Part shown: one piece after another, positions 20,099 through 29,833 of the stretch | Layout of the letters: every line of letters begins with the position of its first letter | Numbering within the stretch: position 1 is the stretch's first letter | NCBI GenBank assembly: GCA_944320405.1 | Contig: CALUHI010000012.1 | Location: 62,001-126,000, forward strand | Length of the DNA: 64,000 bases | Reading direction: 5' to 3' | From: an uncultured Eggerthellaceae bacterium | GTDB lineage: Bacteria; Actinomycetota; Coriobacteriia; Coriobacteriales; Eggerthellaceae | Made by a program: the position numbers and the translations under genes | Notes under the pieces: generated by a model | Seen by the model: only the letters and a program-made list of their open reading frames with translations | What the model was told of the DNA's origin: nothing | The model's database searches: none

Positions 20099-23092
20099 AT
20101 GGAAAACCAAAGCGAACAGATACCCGAATCGTTGCGGTCCTTCCTTTCGGATGGAACGCCCGACGCCATAGCAGCCCGTTACGCACGCCTTCCGAAACTC
20201 GCCGCCGAAGCGGATTACGGTTGGCTCGACACCGACATCGTGGTGGTCGATACCGAAACTACTGGCTTCTCGTTCAACCATGACGAGCTGACGCAGATTG
20301 CTGCTGCACGCATGGAACACGGCCAGATCACCGATTGGTTCATCACCTTCGTGAACCCCGGCAAGCCGATTCCGGAAGACGTTGCCCATTTGACCGACAT
20401 CCACGATGAAGATGTGACAGACGCGCCTCTTCCCGCAGAAGCGCTTGCACAGCTGGTGAAGTTCGTGGGGTCGTCCAAGGTTGTTGCACATAATGCCGAG
20501 TTCGACCGCACGTTCACAACGCGTCATCCGGCAGGATACCCTTTGCTGGAAAACATTTGGATCGATTCGTTGGATCTTGCGCGCATCGCTTTGCCCCGAT
20601 TGAAGTCCCACCGACTCATCGACATCGTGAAGGCGTTTGACGCGCCGCTTTCAACGCATCGCGCCGACGCCGATGTGGAAGCCACATGTGCTGCTCTTCG
20701 CATTCTTTTTGCAGCTATTTCAGAAATGCCGTCTGAGCTGGTGAAATGCATTGCTGGTATGGCAACGCGCGAAGAGTGGCCCACCCGTGTGGTGTTCGAG
20801 CATTTTGCGGAAGCCAATGAAAAAGCTGCAGCCGAAACAGAGGAAAAGCCTGTAGGCGACTTCTCTCTTCGCGCAATGCGTTGGTATCGCTTGGGTGACG
20901 CATCGCGCCGCGCAACGGCAGAGTCGACACCCTCTTCTGGTGAAGAAGACACTTTGGAGATCCCGACCGCCGATGAAATCGACGACGCGTTCAGCGACGG
21001 CGGCTTGGTCAGCAAACTGTACGCGACATTCGAGCCGCGATCCGAACAGCGTCAGATGGCCCAAGCCATTCGAGCCACCTTCGAAGATGCGGGAAATCTG
21101 GTGGTCGAAGCCGGAACCGGCGTGGGGAAGTCCATGGCGTACCTGGTTCCCTGCGCACTGACCGCGCAGCGCAATGGGGTGACGATGGGCATTGCCACGA
21201 AGACGAACGCCCTGCTTGATCAGCTGGTATTCCACGAGCTGCCCGAACTGTCACGCGCCCTTGCCGAAACTAACGGCGGGCGTACGTTGACGTATGCTGC
21301 GCTCAAGGGCTTTTCCCATTATCCTTGCCTGCGCAAGATCGACCGCATGGCAAAGGAAGGCCCACGCGGGCGCGAGGTCCAGGGCGTTCTTAAAACCCAG
21401 GCCCCTGCGCTGGCTGCGCTGCTTTCCTACATCGAGCAGACCGAATATGACGACATGGATGGCCTGAAGATCGACTACCGCCTGCTGCCGCGCGTGGCGA
21501 TCACCACCACCAGCCATGAGTGCTTGCGCCGCAAGTGCCCGTATTTCGGCACGTCGTGTTTCGTGCATGGTGCGCGGCGCCTTGCTGCAGCTGCCGATAT
21601 CGTGGTGACGAACCATAGCCTGCTGTTCTGCGACCTTGCTGCCGAGGGCGGGCTTCTGCCTCCGGTGAAGCATTGGGTGGTCGACGAGGCCCACAACGCC
21701 GAAGACGAGGCGCGCCGGGCATTCTCCATCAAGTTGGCTGCCGACGATCTGCTGCGGCTTGCGGGCCGCGTAGACGCGTCCGAGTCCAGCAAGACCATGT
21801 TCTCGCGCGCCGAGCGTCGCGTGGCGTCGTCGTGCGGTGACGAACAACTTACCTTGTTCCATGCGCTCAACGCCAAGGCGCGCTCTGCCGGTGCCGCATG
21901 GGCCCAGGCGGCGCGCGAGTTCTGCACGCATATGAAGGATCTGCTGTACTTCGATACGAACAAGCGCAGCCATGGCTACGAGTACACCGAACTGTGGATC
22001 AGCGCCGATATCCGCAGAAGCAGCGTGTTCCAAACGCTGGTAGCGTATGGCCGTACCATGCGTGAAGCATCGGAGAAGCTCATCCGCGCCTGCCAAGATT
22101 TGGTGGCGTTTTTGGAAGAGATCGAAGGCGCTGCTGATGCGCAACGAGAAATTGCCGCCGCCGCCCTTGAGCTGAAGGATGCCGCTGCCGCCGAAGAGGT
22201 CATCTTCGACGTTGCTCCTGAAGGGTTTGCCTATTCCGCCACGCTTTGCCGCAAGAAGGATCGCGCGGTCGAGGTTATGGAAGCCCTGATGGTAAACGTG
22301 GGCAGCGCGTTAAACGAAACACTGTATTCGCGTGCGCGTTCCACCGTGTTCACATCCGCCACAATCTCGATTGCGGGCGACTTCCATACGTTCGAAGCGG
22401 CGATGGGATTGAACCAGGAAGGTCAGGCTCCGTGTCGCGAGTTGCAGCTGGATTCTAGCTACGACTTCGATAACAACATGATCGTGTACGTGGTCGACGA
22501 CATCCCCGAGCCGATGAGCCCGCATTATTTGGATGCCCTGCAACAACTTCTGGCGCGCACTCACATTGCCCAGGATGGCTCCATGCTCACGCTGTTCACC
22601 AACCGCCGCGAGATGGAGAAGTGCTTCGATGCCGTGCAGCCCCAGCTGAAAGCCCACGACTTGCGACTGGTGTGCCAGAAGTGGGGCGTGTCGGTGAAGG
22701 GACTGCGCGACGATTTCCTAGCCGACGAGCATCTTTCGCTGTTCGCCCTGAAAAGCTTCTGGGAGGGCTTCGATGCGCCGGGTGCCACGCTGAAGGGCGT
22801 CATCATCCCGAAACTTCCTTTCTCGAAGCCGACCGATCCGCTGTCGTGCGAGCGCGCCGAACGCGATGACCAAGCCTGGCGTCACTACGTGCTGCCGAAG
22901 GCGATCATCGAGATCAAGCAGGCAGCCGGTCGCCTGATCAGGAAGGCAGACGACACGGGCGTGGTCATTCTGGCCGACCGCAGGCTGCTCACGAAAAGCT
23001 ATGGCAAGGCGTTCTTGAAATCGCTTCCCACGAAGACGGTGAAGATCGCCTCGACCGACCAGATCGCCGAAGCGCTGGAGCTCATGCGCTAG
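20099..23092 (+). CDS. DnaQ-type 3'-5' exonuclease fused to DinG-family helicase
   Basis: 997 residues. Residues about 45-210 are a DEDDh exonuclease: VVDTETTGFS (Asp51, Glu53), then HNAEFDRTF, and HRADADVEAT. An XPD/DinG-like SF2 helicase follows: Walker A EAGTGVGKS, cysteines consistent with an iron-sulfur cluster (HYPCLRK upstream; ECLRRKCPYFGTSC), DEAH as VVDEAHN, and motif VI near the C-terminus QAAGRLIRKADDTGVVILADRR. Similar fusions occur in Gram-positive DinG. The expected role is unwinding and trimming of structured or damaged DNA. It shares a divergent intergenic region with the leftward gene at 19332. Confidence 0.93.
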   Translation: MENQSEQIPESLRSFLSDGTPDAIAARYARLPKLAAEADYGWLDTDIVVVDTETTGFSFNHDELTQIAAARMEHGQITDWFITFVNPGKPIPEDVAHLTDIHDEDVTDAPLPAEALAQLVKFVGSSKVVAHNAEFDRTFTTRHPAGYPLLENIWIDSLDLARIALPRLKSHRLIDIVKAFDAPLSTHRADADVEATCAALRILFAAISEMPSELVKCIAGMATREEWPTRVVFEHFAEANEKAAAETEEKPVGDFSLRAMRWYRLGDASRRATAESTPSSGEEDTLEIPTADEIDDAFSDGGLVSKLYATFEPRSEQRQMAQAIRATFEDAGNLVVEAGTGVGKSMAYLVPCALTAQRNGVTMGIATKTNALLDQLVFHELPELSRALAETNGGRTLTYAALKGFSHYPCLRKIDRMAKEGPRGREVQGVLKTQAPALAALLSYIEQTEYDDMDGLKIDYRLLPRVAITTTSHECLRRKCPYFGTSCFVHGARRLAAAADIVVTNHSLLFCDLAAEGGLLPPVKHWVVDEAHNAEDEARRAFSIKLAADDLLRLAGRVDASESSKTMFSRAERRVASSCGDEQLTLFHALNAKARSAGAAWAQAAREFCTHMKDLLYFDTNKRSHGYEYTELWISADIRRSSVFQTLVAYGRTMREASEKLIRACQDLVAFLEEIEGAADAQREIAAAALELKDAAAAEEVIFDVAPEGFAYSATLCRKKDRAVEVMEALMVNVGSALNETLYSRARSTVFTSATISIAGDFHTFEAAMGLNQEGQAPCRELQLDSSYDFDNNMIVYVVDDIPEPMSPHYLDALQQLLARTHIAQDGSMLTLFTNRREMEKCFDAVQPQLKAHDLRLVCQKWGVSVKGLRDDFLADEHLSLFALKSFWEGFDAPGATLKGVIIPKLPFSKPTDPLSCERAERDDQAWRHYVLPKAIIEIKQAAGRLIRKADDTGVVILADRRLLTKSYGKAFLKSLPTKTVKIASTDQIAEALELMR

Positions 23093-23119
23093 CTGGCTGC
23101 GCGGAAAATCGCGGGAACC

Positions 23120-24487
23120 ATGAAGAAACGCTCCAACAAGCTATCGCACGCGGCGCACATCAAGCGCCATACGAAGGGCACCTCCAACGAGCTGTCCTTC
23201 AGCGTGCTTGATGCGGCAAAAAATGCGCTTGACGAGGGGAAAGACACGCCAACCGAGCAAGCGCGCCGCTTCGGCCGCATCAACTTGTTCACGATGCCGG
23301 GCAGAAAGAAGCCACCCGCGACGCCTGTGAAAGACCAACTGCAGTCGCTTGCCGGCGCGCTGGCCAACCCGGTGTTGCCGAAAGCGCCCGCAACGTCTCT
23401 TCCCACGCCAAAGTCGGAAGAGCCAGATGAGGAAGAGCTCTCCCCTGCGGTAGAACCCGTTTTCATCGAACAAGCTCCTGCAGAGCCAGCTGCGCCGTCT
23501 TTCGAATCGGCTCCGCGCAGCTCGGGCCGCACCTCGCGTGACGAGATCGCATGGAGGAAGGGACGTCGCCGCAGGCGAAAGATACTCGCAGGCGTTGCAA
23601 GCGCGGTGATAATCATCGCCCTGGTGGGCGCTGGCGTATGGTGGCTTTACAACGACAACGTTCGCTACCAGCAGAACACCCAGCAACTCGAACAGTCCCA
23701 CGACGCTCTGGCCGCCACCGACGAACTGCTGCTGAAGCTTGACGAGGCGTTGCAGGATCCATTGGGGGAATCTGCTGCTGCGTTCTACGAGCAACACGAA
23801 TCAGAGGTTCAACAGTGCCTTGCATCGCTTGATGAGGCTGAGAAGAATGCAACCGATGCCGCAGCAGGGCTGCGCGAGACCTTGGAGCGAACTGCTGCCG
23901 ACAACCTAATGTCTGCATCGTCTGCGCGCCGAACGATGTTCGATGCAGGATGGGAGATCCTCGAGCAAGCGCAGGGCATGCGCAGCGCGTACCAACAGAT
24001 GCAAGACATATGGCAGCAGGTGCTGGATGCCGACGCGCAGGCGCGCGAAGCGGCCCAGCAGGCCTCGTCGGGCAGCCGCGATGCTATTTCGGCAGGCAAG
24101 GACCTCGAGGCGCAAGCAAAGACCAAACTCGAAGAAACAGCCGCTGAGCTGGAGGAATTCGCTCAAGAGAACACAGAAGTGGACGTGTTTGCCTTCCAGG
24201 CGTACGTTGCGAAACGAATTGAAGCGCTGGGCTATGCCATAGCTTCTGACGAGGCGTTGGAGGCGCGCGACACCCAAAAGGCAACAGAGAACAACGATGC
24301 GTACAATGCCGCTGATGAAGAGGCAGCAGGCCTTGCCGCAACTCTTCCGGCCGATCCAGGCCAGCCGGTGCTTGATGCGATGGAGGAGCTTTCCGCCAAT
24401 GCGGTGGAAACCTACGAGGCGGCGCGTGCCCAAGCGTCTACTTCCGATGCATTTCTCCGGGATTATTTTGGCAGCTCAGAAAGATAG
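23120..24487 (+). CDS. Unknown bitopic protein with large extracytoplasmic helical domain
   Basis: 455 residues, not recognised. Residues 1-150 are basic then Pro/Ala/Glu-rich and look disordered; RKGRRRRRK (147-154) leads into one membrane segment at about 155-177 (ILAGVASAVIIIALVGAGVWWLY), which the positive-inside rule places with the N-terminus in the cytoplasm. Residues about 180-430 are rich in Gln, Glu, Ala and Leu without proline, as in long coiled coils. It follows the helicase gene by 27 bases and precedes the M28-like gene by 63, suggesting one operon. A scaffold or envelope role is possible, but nothing in the sequence proves it. Confidence 0.75.
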   Translation: MKKRSNKLSHAAHIKRHTKGTSNELSFSVLDAAKNALDEGKDTPTEQARRFGRINLFTMPGRKKPPATPVKDQLQSLAGALANPVLPKAPATSLPTPKSEEPDEEELSPAVEPVFIEQAPAEPAAPSFESAPRSSGRTSRDEIAWRKGRRRRRKILAGVASAVIIIALVGAGVWWLYNDNVRYQQNTQQLEQSHDALAATDELLLKLDEALQDPLGESAAAFYEQHESEVQQCLASLDEAEKNATDAAAGLRETLERTAADNLMSASSARRTMFDAGWEILEQAQGMRSAYQQMQDIWQQVLDADAQAREAAQQASSGSRDAISAGKDLEAQAKTKLEETAAELEEFAQENTEVDVFAFQAYVAKRIEALGYAIASDEALEARDTQKATENNDAYNAADEEAAGLAATLPADPGQPVLDAMEELSANAVETYEAARAQASTSDAFLRDYFGSSER

Positions 24488-24550
24488 TCTATACTTACCA
24501 AGATATGCATTAGTGCGCATAGCACCTGATTGGAGCGGAAGGCGAAAAGT

Positions 24551-27500
24551 ATGGCCGACGTTATGGAGCACGTAGCGTACCTGTCGCAGGAGATAGGTCC
24601 GAGGCCCGCTGGAACCGAAGAAGAACAGCAGGCGGCTCTGTATATCACCGAGCATATGCAGAAGGAAGCCGGTCTACCGGCAGTCATTGAAGATTTCACC
24701 GGTGTCGCGAACACCGAAATCCCCCGCGCGATCTGCAGCGGCATCACGCTGGCGTTCACCATTTTGGCGGTCGCGCTGCCCGTGGTCGCACTCCCTGCAG
24801 CCATTGTGGCGATTCTTTCCGCAGCTATTTATGTGGCCGAGGCGTTCGACAAACCCATTCTCTCGCGCCTGTTCTCTCGCGGCGTGAGCCAGAACGTGGT
24901 GGCAAAGTACGAACCGGGCTATTCTCCCGAATCGGGACGCTCGCGCCGCCGCAAGGTGATTTTGGTGGCACACTACGACAGCGGCAAAGCACGCGCAGAG
25001 CTTGCAGGTCCGGTGGTCTCGGCGCTTCCTATCGTGAAGTGGGTGGTGCTGGGCGCCTTCGTTTTGGCAGCGATAGTCTTGCTGCTGGGCGCGACGGTGC
25101 TGCTGAACGTTTCCGGAGCTGTCGACATCGTCTTGAACGTGATCGCCATCGTGGCGGCGGTTATTGCCGCTCTGCCGCTGGTTCAGCTCATCCTGCATAA
25201 GACGGCGTCGTACAACGACGGTGCCAACTGCAACGCTTCGGGTGTGGCTGTTCTCATGGATGTGGCAGCGCGCGTTGGCCGCGGGCGCACCGATATGTCG
25301 TCGTTCGGATCCGACACCCCCGAAACGACGATCCATGGCGAAGAGGCCGCGCGTGAGGCGGGGCTTGTCCCCGAAGGAGCTTCGATTTCTTATGAGGCCG
25401 CTCCCAATAAGGCGCGCGAGAAGGAAGAAACCCCCGCAGCCCGTCTGGCCGCTGCCAAGGCTGCCGTTGCGGCGCTTTCCGGCAAGCCGGTGAGCGATTT
25501 CATGTCCGAGGAAATCCTCAACGCATCCATCGAAGTGAAAATGCCCGAATCCCATTCCGAACCTGAGGTCCGCATGGATGCCGCAGCGGCTTCCGAGCCG
25601 GCTGAGGCCCCTGCGGCTTCCGCCGCTGCTGCCGAACAGCCCCAGCAGGCAGCACCTGCCGCCCAGGTTGCTGTGGCACCCGCTGCTGAGCAGCAGCCCG
25701 CAGCGGCCCCGGAGGAGAACGCTCTTCCGGCATGGTTTGTCGCTGCACAGAAGAAGGCGAAAAAGACCGCTGACGAGGCGAAGCCCGTGCAGCGTTCGCG
25801 TTACGCCGACGCCCTTGATGCAGCGGTGAGCGCCAGCAGCGCGCACTTCACCGAGGCGAACAACGCCGTTATCAACAACACCCAGCAGCGCATCGTGTCG
25901 ATGTCTGACGGCATCGTGGAGGTTCCCGCTCCGGAAAACGCGTGGCAGGAAGCCCACCCCGAGCATGTTGAGGCTCAGCCTGCAACATCGCAGGTAGTTG
26001 AGATGCCCGCGGCGGAAGTTTCGAACGCTGCTGTTCAAACCGTTCCCGAGCAGCCTGCCGCGGCACCTGTCGTGCACGAATTGGCTTCTGTTGAGGCCGC
26101 TGACGTTGCCGAGGCTGCCCCCGCTGCGACGATTGCCGAGCAGCCTGCTGCTGTGGCGGCGTCCATCCTTCCGGACGACCTTTCCGTTCCGGATCTTCCC
26201 GCCGAACCGGCGCCTGCGCTTCCGTCGTTCCTGACGCAGAAGGAAACTCAGTCTGCCGAACAGCCCCGCACGGCCGACCGCGTCCAGGTTCCTGCCGTCG
26301 AGGTTATGGAGATCCCTGACCCCGAGCCGCAACCGCAGCCGGTTGACCTTGGCCAGACGATTGCCGCCGCTCCGGTGTTCGTGGAAACGGTTACCGCTGG
26401 TGCTGAAGAGGATCGCGCTAAGACGCAAGAGCACCAGCCCATCGTCTTGCCCGACATCGATGCTTCGGCGGCCGTCCAGCTTGATTCTCTCAAGCAGCGC
26501 GCGCCTCTGGCTGACGCGTACGACCCCAACGTCGAGCATGGCAGCAAGCTTCGCTCGTCTCTTCCGTCCATCGACCCGGCGCATCCCGCCGGCACGCATC
26601 GTCCGTCTGCGGCCCAGCTTCGCTCGGCGCTGCCCTCGTTCTCGGGCATTCTTCCCAAGGTTGAAGAAAAGCAGGCAGAGGAGGTTTCCTCTGCTGTCAG
26701 CCTGACTGGATCGTTTGCTCCGGTTGGTGCCACGAGCTCGTTCGCTCCGGTGGGCGACGAGCTGCTGGAAGACGTCGATCCCGAGGACATCTACGTGGAC
26801 GATGCAGACGATTCCGCCTTCGAGGATACGCACAGCGATGCCGGCCAGTTCGCCGCGCCGGGTTACGTGGAGATGCCCAAATCGCGCGTGCGCCGTCTGT
26901 TCGACCGCTTCCATCGCAAGGGCAAAGAAGACGAAAGCACTCCGCAAGAGTGGCTCGACGTGGACGAGTCGTTCGAGGCGCGTTCCGTGGGCGCTGCCCG
27001 CGGCAGCTGGGAAAGCTTCCGCGACGAGCAGTTCGATGACGAGCCTGCCGCTCAGAGTGCACCGTATGCTGACGCTTATGCCGACGATGCCTTCGACGAC
27101 GAGCTGCTGGACGATTACGATGACGACTTCGGGTATGAGTCTGCTCAACCCGTACAGCGTCGGCCGTGGAACGGCGGTGCGTTCTCGCGCGTGCGCATGG
27201 GCCGCGTGGACATGCGCTCTGGCAAGGAAGGCGAGCCGCCCCTGGAGGGTGAGGCTCCGCCGCCTCCCGAGCCCGAGGCTCCCGAGATGCAGAAGATCTA
27301 CCAGTTCCGCAACCCCGACATCGACACCGAAGTTTGGTTCGTGGCGCTGGGTGCCGAGCTTGGTGGGCACAGCGGCATGCGCGCGTTCATCGCCGAGCAC
27401 GAACACGAACTGCGCGGCTCCATCATCATCGAGCTCGAGGCACTTGGCGAAGGCGAGTTCTGCATGATCGATCAAGAGGGCGGCTATCGCATGGCGAAAA

Positions 27501-27757
27501 CTTCTTCCCGCATGCGCCGCTATACGCGCAAGGCGTCGCAGGAGACCGGCGTCACCGTTGGTTCGGCGTCTATGAAGTGGAAGTCCAGCGCGTCGTCTTA
27601 CGCCACCACTCACGGCCTGCAGGCAATGCATCTGGCCGGCATGGAGGGCGGCAAGCCTGCAGGGTATGGAAACCGCGATGATGTGGCCGAGAACGTCGAT
27701 GAATCGCTGCTTGCCGAGCGTGCTAACTACGTGATGCAGATCTTGAAGAACATCTAG
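24551..27757 (+). CDS. M28 peptidase-like membrane protein with a giant disordered insertion
   Basis: 1068 residues. The M28 fold appears split: an N-terminal part with LVAHYDSGKA (His141, Asp143) and NDGANCNASGVAVLMDVA (about 222-239), and a C-terminal part after about residue 915 (VWFVALGAELGGHSGMRAF, ELEALGEGEF, GYGNRDDVAENVD). Between them are about 670 residues of Ala/Pro/Glu/Gln-rich sequence. Two hydrophobic regions (60-95 and 160-210) suggest four membrane helices. Compared with active M28 enzymes, the metal-bridging Asp is Cys (GANCNASG), the catalytic Glu is Ala (GAEL for GEEx) and the final His is absent. I chose ATG 24551, with GGAAGGCG upstream. It may be a non-catalytic scaffold. 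Confidence 0.8.
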   Translation: MADVMEHVAYLSQEIGPRPAGTEEEQQAALYITEHMQKEAGLPAVIEDFTGVANTEIPRAICSGITLAFTILAVALPVVALPAAIVAILSAAIYVAEAFDKPILSRLFSRGVSQNVVAKYEPGYSPESGRSRRRKVILVAHYDSGKARAELAGPVVSALPIVKWVVLGAFVLAAIVLLLGATVLLNVSGAVDIVLNVIAIVAAVIAALPLVQLILHKTASYNDGANCNASGVAVLMDVAARVGRGRTDMSSFGSDTPETTIHGEEAAREAGLVPEGASISYEAAPNKAREKEETPAARLAAAKAAVAALSGKPVSDFMSEEILNASIEVKMPESHSEPEVRMDAAAASEPAEAPAASAAAAEQPQQAAPAAQVAVAPAAEQQPAAAPEENALPAWFVAAQKKAKKTADEAKPVQRSRYADALDAAVSASSAHFTEANNAVINNTQQRIVSMSDGIVEVPAPENAWQEAHPEHVEAQPATSQVVEMPAAEVSNAAVQTVPEQPAAAPVVHELASVEAADVAEAAPAATIAEQPAAVAASILPDDLSVPDLPAEPAPALPSFLTQKETQSAEQPRTADRVQVPAVEVMEIPDPEPQPQPVDLGQTIAAAPVFVETVTAGAEEDRAKTQEHQPIVLPDIDASAAVQLDSLKQRAPLADAYDPNVEHGSKLRSSLPSIDPAHPAGTHRPSAAQLRSALPSFSGILPKVEEKQAEEVSSAVSLTGSFAPVGATSSFAPVGDELLEDVDPEDIYVDDADDSAFEDTHSDAGQFAAPGYVEMPKSRVRRLFDRFHRKGKEDESTPQEWLDVDESFEARSVGAARGSWESFRDEQFDDEPAAQSAPYADAYADDAFDDELLDDYDDDFGYESAQPVQRRPWNGGAFSRVRMGRVDMRSGKEGEPPLEGEAPPPPEPEAPEMQKIYQFRNPDIDTEVWFVALGAELGGHSGMRAFIAEHEHELRGSIIIELEALGEGEFCMIDQEGGYRMAKTSSRMRRYTRKASQETGVTVGSASMKWKSSASSYATTHGLQAMHLAGMEGGKPAGYGNRDDVAENVDESLLAERANYVMQILKNI

Positions 27758-27780
27758 CCATCCAGCTTTCGCAAACGCCA

Positions 27781-27813
27781 AAGGCCTTCCCGTTGTAGGG
27801 AAGGCCTTCTTTG
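27781..27813 (+). terminator. Rho-independent terminator after the M28-like gene
   Basis: Stem AAGGCCTTCCC / GGGAAGGCCTT with a six-base loop, followed by CTTTG. Confidence 0.8.
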
Positions 27814-27972
27814 TTCGTGAAGCAAGCTTCTACCGGATGTAGAAGGTACCTGCTAGTCAGGGGTTTCTCTCGTTGGGTGAACTACGATGTGCTAGTATTG
27901 ACGGCGCTGAAATTTCCTGGTCAATGGAAAAGCATCGTATTGTCGACAAGCGTAACAAGGGAGGCAACAAGC

Positions 27973-28122
27973 ATGGCGATCGAGGCTTATTGCGTCAAGT
28001 GCAAGGAAAAGAAGGTCATGACCGACCCGAAGGAGGGCGTCACCAAGAACGGCAAGCCCATCACGAAGGGCAAGTGCCCCGACTGCGGCACCACCATCTG
28101 CCGTATTGGAAAGGTCAAGTAG
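27973..28122 (+). CDS. DUF5679 zinc-ribbon protein
   Basis: 49 residues: MAIEAYCVKCKEKKVMTDP, then a central Gly/Lys segment and GKCPDCGTTICRIGK. Two CxxC pairs (CVKC and CPDC) form a probable zinc ribbon. This is the DUF5679 pattern; function unknown, often small chromosomal genes in actinobacteria. GGGAGG lies 8 bases upstream of the ATG at 27973; longer versions of the frame have no family support. It is monocistronic, flanked by terminators on both sides. Confidence 0.88.
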   Translation: MAIEAYCVKCKEKKVMTDPKEGVTKNGKPITKGKCPDCGTTICRIGKVK

Positions 28123-28157
28123 CCTTAGCTTCATATCCGCTTCACCAAGAAGCATCC

Positions 28158-28191
28158 AAAGGCGGTCTGGACATCCAGACCGCCTTTTTTT
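28158..28191 (+). terminator. Terminator after the DUF5679 gene
   Basis: Stem AAAGGCGGTCTGG / CCAGACCGCCTTT with loop ACAT, then a run of seven T. Confidence 0.9.
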
Positions 28192-28230
28192 GATGGCGTC
28201 TGCGCCCGTACGATCGGTTTTCAAAGCACA

Positions 28231-28264
28231 AAAAAAGACCGGGCTAAACGACCCGGTCTTTTTT
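28231..28264 (-). terminator. Terminator after the APC permease gene
   Basis: Stem AAAAAAGACCGGG / CCCGGTCTTTTTT around an eight-base loop; A and T runs on both sides make it bidirectional. It closes the leftward permease transcript. Confidence 0.85.
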
Positions 28265-28296
28265 ACGTGTGCGACTTTGCTTAAAGTCTCGAGCGG

Positions 28297-29685
28297 TTAC
28301 ACATCCAGATGTTTGAATGCCTCAGGAACTTCCTTGAAGCCCTTTGACTTCACCGCGGCAACTATCATGCCGATGACAAACCACGTGGCGCCCATTGCCC
28401 ATGTCATCAGCTGGAAGCCGCAGAACACATACACCAAAATGGCGATGCCGATCCAGGGGCAGATCAGGTAGCGGATGACGCCCGCAACTCCACGCTGCTT
28501 CTCCTTGACGAAGAAGTACCAGAACACCGAGAAGTTCAGCATGATGAACGCGAACAGGGCACCGAAGTTCACCAGCGTGGCGAGGTCGGCCATACCCAGC
28601 ACGGCAACCAGGATCAGAGCGATCAGGCCGATGAAGATGGAGCCCACCCAGGGGGTTTGGTACTTGGGATGAACCTTGCCGAAGATGCGAGGGATCACGC
28701 CGTCGCGGCCCATGGAGTACAGCAGGCGCGAAGCGGCCAGCTGCGCATTCATGATGTTGGCGATGCCCACGGCCACGATGTTGATGACCAGCATGATGCG
28801 CATGAAGATGTCGCCGCCGATAAGCTGGCAGCCGTAGAAGAAGGCGTTGTTCATGTGCTCTTCGTCCCACGCCATCCAGTCGGGCTGGACCAGGGAAGCG
28901 ATGTAGGTCTGCAAGCCGAAGCACACGATGATGATGCCCAGCGCGATCATGATGCCGCGGCCGATGTTCTTCTCGGGTTCATGCGTTTCCTCAGCCAGCG
29001 TGGAGATGCCGTCGAAGCCCAGGAAGTTGAGCGCTGCGATGGAGATGCCAGCGGCGATGAACGTGGGGGTGACCACGTCGGGCTGCCAGATGGGATCCAT
29101 GTTGAACTCGCCAGCACCGCCGCCGCCCATGATGAAGTTGCAGCCCAATGCGACGAATGCGATCACGGCGATGATTTCAACCGCGAAAATCACGAAATCG
29201 ATGCCGCGCGTCATGGACACGCCGCGGATGTTCACGAACGTGTTGAACGCCACGAACACGATGACCCACAGCCACCAGGGGCTGTTAGGCACGAGCATGG
29301 TGCCCCAGTTGGCAACCATGGTGTACAGCAGCGCCGGAGTGATGCAGTAGTCCAGCAGGATCATCCAGCCGGAAATGAAGCCCGCGTGCGGGTTCAGGCC
29401 GCGCTGCACGTAGGAGTACACCGAGCCGGCAATGGGGAACTTGCGGCTCATGCTCACGTAGCTCAACGCGGTGAATGCGATGGCGACGAAGCCCACCAGG
29501 TACACCAGCGTGGACATGCCCAGACCCTGGGTTTGGACAAGGCCCCAGATGGAGTGCGGCGCGATGATGACCATGAACAGCACGCCGTACAGCACGACGT
29601 CCCACAGGCCCAAACCACGGCGCAGCTCCTGCTTGTAGCCGAACTGCTTCTCAAGGCGTTCGGCACTCGACAGTTTCTCAGCCAT
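28297..29685 (-). CDS. APC-superfamily amino acid/polyamine permease
   Basis: 462 residues with twelve predicted membrane helices, beginning at about residue 28 (GLWDVVLYGVLFMVIIAPHSIWG). Helix 1 has the APC-type break, and the FPIAGSVYSYVQRGLNPHAGFISGWMILLDY segment is characteristic of amino acid/putrescine permeases (PuuP-like). The FLGFDGISTLAEETHEPEKNIGRGI segment is another APC signature. Substrate cannot be read from the sequence. It follows the formamidase-family gene by 148 bases on the same strand, which suggests uptake of an amide or amino acid used by that enzyme, or export of its product. Confidence 0.9.
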   Translation of the reverse strand: MAEKLSSAERLEKQFGYKQELRRGLGLWDVVLYGVLFMVIIAPHSIWGLVQTQGLGMSTLVYLVGFVAIAFTALSYVSMSRKFPIAGSVYSYVQRGLNPHAGFISGWMILLDYCITPALLYTMVANWGTMLVPNSPWWLWVIVFVAFNTFVNIRGVSMTRGIDFVIFAVEIIAVIAFVALGCNFIMGGGGAGEFNMDPIWQPDVVTPTFIAAGISIAALNFLGFDGISTLAEETHEPEKNIGRGIMIALGIIIVCFGLQTYIASLVQPDWMAWDEEHMNNAFFYGCQLIGGDIFMRIMLVINIVAVGIANIMNAQLAASRLLYSMGRDGVIPRIFGKVHPKYQTPWVGSIFIGLIALILVAVLGMADLATLVNFGALFAFIMLNFSVFWYFFVKEKQRGVAGVIRYLICPWIGIAILVYVFCGFQLMTWAMGATWFVIGMIVAAVKSKGFKEVPEAFKHLDV

Positions 29686-29833
29686 TGTTTCCTCTCTTAT
29701 CGTCTGAACTGAACAGGCTGTATTTCAAAGCGCGCCGCCCATCGACAGGGGCAGCGTGCAGTGAAACCGAAAAGGCGGTTTCTGCAGCGCAGGCGCACAA
29801 CGTGCCAGGCTGCGAAAACGCTGACGCGCTATT

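Noticed and set aside
24674-27781. A 1035-codon open frame antisense to the M28-like gene
   Set aside because: Composition (many Arg, His, Leu, Gly) is the usual shadow of a GC-rich, Ala/Pro/Glu-rich gene; no ribosome site, no motif, and the sense frame has clear M28 signatures.
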